Positions 60,022 through 64,000 of a stretch of 64,000 bases of DNA are shown here, in pieces (positions within the stretch are counted from its first letter, which is position 1; each line of letters opens with the position of its first letter). Position numbers and translations under genes: made by a program. This DNA comes from Annulohypoxylon bovei var. microspora (Eukaryota; Ascomycota; Sordariomycetes; Xylariales; Hypoxylaceae), in NCBI GenBank assembly GCA_022836615.1, contig MU405214.1, forward strand, positions 186,001 through 250,000. The letters run 5' to 3'. The notes beneath the pieces were generated by a model. It was not told where the DNA came from and did no database searches. It saw only the letters and a program-made list of their open reading frames with translations.

Positions 60022-61376
60022 ATGGGTCGAGCGAAGATTCGGATCACGGAGGTAAGCTAGATGTCTCTCTCTTTCTGTCAGTGCCCTCGATCTCGTTTCT
60101 CGTCCCATCCACGTACCACCTACCTATCTTATCCCTACTCGCCCGACCTAACACGCGCACCCCCCAACCAAAGCTCTACGTCTACCCCATCAAGAGCCTG
60201 CGGCCGGTCTCGGTGCCGGCGGCGCAGCTGCGGCGCGAGGGGCTGCGGCTCGACCGGCGCTTCATGCTGCTGAAGGTCGAGGCGGGCGGGCGGGGGCACA
60301 CCAACATCCAGACGGCGTACTTCCCGGAGTGCGCGCTGTTCCACCAGGCCCTCGACGACGACGACCGCCACGTCGTCGTCACCTACCGCGTCCCGCCCGC
60401 CCCCCTCTTCCCCCCTACCCCCGAGCAGCGCGGCGAGCTGCGCGTGCCCCTCGACCCGGCCCTCGACGAGTCGCGCGTCGTGGATGTCAAGCTGTTCGGC
60501 AGCGCGACGACCGCGTACCGCGTCGGCGAGCCGTACGACGCCTGGTTCTCGTCGTGCTTCGGGTACCCCGTGGTCCTCGTGCACATCGGCGAGAACCGGC
60601 GTCCCGTGCTAGCGCATTCGCCCCCCGCGCCGCCGCCGCCTTCGCCGCCTAGCAAGTCCTGGCTGGCGAGCGTCGCCTCGTACGTGCCCTTCACCTCGCA
60701 GTGGCCACCTTTGGAGGACGAGGAGGCGACAGGCGAGAGCAGCAGCGGCGGCGGCGGCCTGACGTTCAACGAGGCGGCGCCGTTCCTGGTGACGTCGAAG
60801 GCGTCGCTGCGCGACGTCAGCGCGCGGCTGCCCGAGGGCGAGGAGATGGACATGATCAAATTCCGGCCCAACATCGTGGTGGACCTGGTGCCCGACCCGT
60901 CGCCTCCGCGCCCCTCCCCCTCCTCCCCCGCGGCCAATGGCAATCCCGGGGAAGGAGAGGAGACGCTCACCGCCTGGGACGAGGACTTCTGGTCCGAGCT
61001 CGAGATCCGGTCCACCCACCGGCTGGCGCTGACGGCCAACTGCGCGCGCTGCATCTCGATCAACATCGACTACGGCACGGGGCGCCCGGGCGCGGGCCAG
61101 TCCGGCTCGATCCTCAAGGCGCTTATGAGGGACCGCCGCGTGGACGCCGGGAACAGGTGGTCGCCCATCTTCGGGCGGTACGCCTTCCTGCTGCCTCCCA
61201 ACACTCCCACCCCCACCCACACCTTAGCGAATGGCCCAAACAACAGCAGCAGCAGTAGCAGGGTGCCAGAACAGGGCGAAGCCCCAGAGGACCTGTTCGC
61301 TGACGTCGCCGTGGGTGACGAGGTCAAGGTGACCCGGCGTATCAGCTCGCGCGACGTGTGGGCGTGGCCGAAGTGA
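60022..61376 (+). CDS. MOSC-domain protein (mARC-like molybdenum cofactor enzyme)
   Basis: Exon 1 (60022-60051) encodes MGRAKIRITE and joins exon 2 (60174-61376) at LYVYPIKSLRPVSV, giving 410 residues and restoring the MOSC N-terminal beta-barrel motif. The C-terminal MOSC domain shows FRPNIVVD, LTANCARCISINIDYGTG and SPIFGRYAFLLP, ending VGDEVKVTRR. In mARC proteins a Cys in the equivalent motif binds the molybdenum cofactor; Cys300 or Cys303 here fits. Such proteins reduce N-hydroxylated compounds with cytochrome b5 partners, though the fungal substrate is unknown. Pro/Ser-rich inserts (PPAPPPPSPPSKS; SPPRPSPSSPAANG) interrupt the domain. The exon is very GC-rich with almost every third codon position G or C, unlike its neighbours, which produces many long shadow frames on both strands. 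Confidence 0.9.
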
Positions 61377-61441
61377 AGCCGCGCAGTCGTTCCCGCCGCA
61401 CAGCCGCGGCCCGAGGAGATGCCATCGCCGCCGCTACCTAC

Positions 61442-61464
61442 GCAGCAGCAGCAGCAGCAGCAGC
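61442..61464. repeat. CAG trinucleotide microsatellite
   Basis: Seven to eight CAG units lie directly downstream of the MOSC stop codon, probably within its 3' untranslated region. Confidence 0.85.
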
Positions 61465-62104
61465 CCGTAATCTGGGAACGGTCGCGGCGAGGCGAGGGTT
61501 TCGTGCCAAACATCGCCTCGTCGCGGGACGAGGAGAGAGCGAGCGTCGCCGGATGGAGCCAGCGATCTTTCCCATGGCGTCAGCAAGCAGGCAGCGGGCC
61601 TATCTACGTTTCGGTTTGGGGGGGTGTTTTCTTTTTTTTTTTCTCGCGTGAAGGATAGGTATCTGGGCACACCTTTGCGTAGCTGTACATACATACATAC
61701 CTCATACTACAATCATACGTACAGCCCACCGACAGCACGAGCCTTGCCAGCTGTCACCGACATACCTGGCATCCATCCATCCCACCAACGTACGAGGTGA
61801 ACGCAAAAGGCGAAGGCGAAAAGGGGTGGGGGTTTAGGTTAGCTGTCGAACGACGGGATTGCGATCGAGTTACACCCGGCCGAGGGGGCCAAACAATCGA
61901 CCATCTCGGGCAGTTAAGGGACGACCCGTCGTCGATACCGGGCTACAGGTAGCGAGGCGAGGCGAGGCGAGAAAAGGAAACGAAGTTTGGTCGTACCATT
62001 GAGCAGAAACGTGTGTAGTGGCAGGCGCGCGCGCGGAGATATCTAAAGCGGCAATCAAGGTTAATAGGTGGCCGATGCTGTCTGATTATGATGAAATCAA
62101 GAAG

Positions 62105-62166
62105 GGTATGTATGCATGTATGTTATGTACGTATGTCATGCGTGCGAGCGTGCGTGCGTGCATGCA
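62105..62166. repeat. TATG/GCGT-rich simple repeat
   Basis: Alternating ATGTATG and GTGCGTGC units form purine-pyrimidine alternating sequence about 60 bases long. Such tracts can adopt Z-form DNA. Confidence 0.65.
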
Positions 62167-64000
62167 GATCCATACAAATGCACGATGAACGATGTACGAT
62201 ACGATGTATGGAGGAGCGAGACCGAGAATTCCCTCCGCAGTCGAAGCAAGCTCGTCAAGGCTGGGCTGTTGGCTTGCTGCTGTGTTCCCCCAACGCGGTC
62301 TACTGCCGTAGTCTACCGTGTACAAACGACATATGAAGCGCGACCCTTCCAACGAACAAGCCCCAATAGATGTTCTAAGATGTTCCAGAAGCCGACGACG
62401 GGACCTTGCAGGACTGCCGCGTGTGCGAAAACGCGTGTCTCCACGTTGCACCGCGTTTGTAGTAGGGGGCGTAAGTAGCCCTGCCTAACTTCAGCTTCCT
62501 CGTTGGGCCGCACGCAGCAGCCTCAACTTTGACTTCACCTTACCTGGACCTGACCTGAGCACGACCCGGTGTAAGCCAAACCAGACCAGAACCAAACACA
62601 CGCAATTGGATGAGTACACCTAGCAATAGTTGCAACGTGGCATCGAGGCCCGACGCCTTGGGCCTATCTCTCCGAAACCAACGAAATCTCTTTTTCTCTA
62701 TCTGGTAGTGAGGTAATGTACATGATTGAGGTATTGGTTGTACTTGCGTACTGGTTTTCTCTTGCCATAATTTCCTTTTTTGTTTTCCCTTCGCGCCGAA
62801 CAGAAAAAGCATCGCGTAAAAAGGGAGAATGGAAGTAAGAGACTGAGGTCGAAGGAGTCTGCTCGTGTACTGTGTCGCCGTTAGGGGAGTGACTTCCTTG
62901 CATCCGTAGCGCCCTCATATTGTACGAGATAAAAAGGACAGTGAAACCAGATCCATCGTAAAATACAAAATACAACCGTTTCTAACCCCCATATCCTGCA
63001 ATCGTAAGAAATTTTTTCCATTTGCCGTACAGCTTGTCCCATAGTACACTCAAGGAAAAAGAAAACCAGATCTATGACGTGAAAACGCCAACCTAATGGG
63101 CAGTGCTGTGATTCCTGCACGCCCCAGAACTCCGAAAATGACCGTACAGTACCGAGAAACGGGGAATTTAGGCGACTCGACGCCTCAGCGGGATGAGAGG
63201 ACATCTGAGCTCCTGCAACAAATACAATGTCTATGGGGGGTACATGAAAGAAATCATAACCATGAACGTCGTCTAACAGGGCTAAGGTGTACCGCGTACA
63301 GCCTGTGACAACGGTGTAACACTTTGTCGGGAAAGTGATCTATCTCATCGGGATCTTGACGATTGGATCGGGATGCGCTGTGGCTCGTTGAGTGGCTGAA
63401 GAAAGCAGGGAAGGGTATTGTGAAAATGTCATTTAGAGGACAACGGTCTAGGCCAATAGGATCATATTTTGCCTGTCGTGGCCACGACCTGCAGGATCTT
63501 AGCGTCCATGACAAGGGGGCCCCGCGCCAACTTCCGCATATCGATGGGCAATTGCGTGTGTTTCGAGAAACTTTTTTTTGTCGGGGGTGTCGAAAAAAAT
63601 CATTTTTTCCCGTATGTAAATCCCAACCCATGACGCCGGATGAAGAGGTTCCCTCCAATTGAAAAAAGTGAAGCTCGGCTTCGATAGAACCGAGACCGTG
63701 GGATTTTTGTACTAAATTGGGGGCCACATTAACACTCTGATCATCTCGTTTGTCATATTTAAAGAATAGATGATGACATATGAGAATTGACAGATAAGTT
63801 TATCAAAGCTTACCTCAATGGAAAAAATCAGTGACAACAGCGCAGCCCGGTCCGGGTCCCCCGTGCTTTAGCAGCTGTGTACGCAAGCCCGGCACGTGTG
63901 GAGCTTGCAGTATCTACACTCGAAAATCCACCAGTGCGGGCCCGAATGACACATATGACAGGTCCATTGGATGAGAGTGCTGTCCGACTTCAGCATCTTG

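Larger units (their letters stand above)
61377..64000. other. Intergenic region to window end
   Basis: No recognisable gene. Just 3' of the MOSC gene lies a (CAG)n run (61442-61464). A GT-rich simple-repeat stretch with GCGTGCGTGC and GTATGTATGC units lies at about 62105-62166. Frames around 62.7-63.7 kb are short, overlap one another and have no motifs. The final 200 bases may approach a neighbouring gene, but nothing is identifiable. Confidence 0.45.

Noticed and set aside
60135..61513. Several long open frames on both strands around the MOSC gene
   Set aside because: High GC suppresses stop codons. Only the frame joined to MGRAKIRITE has domain motifs; the others are Arg/Gly/Pro-rich shadows.

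Overview
The window is nuclear DNA of a filamentous ascomycete (Pezizomycotina, most likely a Sordariomycete). The evidence is short GT-AG introns (mostly 50-160 nt, one GC-AG) with CTAAC/CTAAT branch sites, long AT-moderate intergenic stretches full of TAGGTAGGTA/TACCTAGGTA motifs, and fungal-type protein families (an MSB2 signalling mucin, a fungal GH76, a fungal PL4). Assignment below class is not supported.

Layout from left to right: the 3' part of TAH18 (+, 1-2739); a gene-poor stretch with a possible ABC-transporter fossil near 3.9 kb; a Ser/Thr-rich repeat wall protein (-, 5612-7823) whose signal-peptide segment lies in a different frame from its body; a single-pass membrane protein with an aspartic-protease-like ectodomain that has lost a catalytic Asp (+, 11288-14056); an F-box/UIM protein (-, 14975-18512); the mucin MSB2 (-, 20469-22919); about 11 kb without a recognisable gene, including a homopolymer-flanked assembly gap (26914-27090); FKBP12 (+, 34342-35114, six exons); a full ABCC transporter (-, 37136-42399, 11 exons reconstructed here); PRP22 (+, 44890-48528, single exon); a GH76 mannanase-like enzyme (-, 51402-52729) head-to-head with a PL4 rhamnogalacturonan lyase (+, 55453-58073, nine exons); and a very GC-rich MOSC-domain protein (+, 60022-61376).

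Most genes are conserved single-copy housekeeping functions (Fe-S assembly, splicing, proline isomerisation, ubiquitin ligation). They are mixed with cell-surface and secreted proteins (wall repeat protein, A1-like receptor candidate, MSB2, GH76, PL4). There is no polyketide or peptide synthetase cluster, no intact transposon, no CRISPR and no confident tRNA or rRNA. The pectin-backbone lyase next to a mannanase-like enzyme fits a fungus living on or in plant material.

I found no convincing new multi-gene system. The best leads are the catalytically compromised protease-like membrane protein, the frame conflict at the N-terminus of the repeat protein, the GC-rich MOSC gene, and the divergent PL4/GH76 pair. 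Splice sites were read by eye from frame continuity and motif conservation, and no database search was run.
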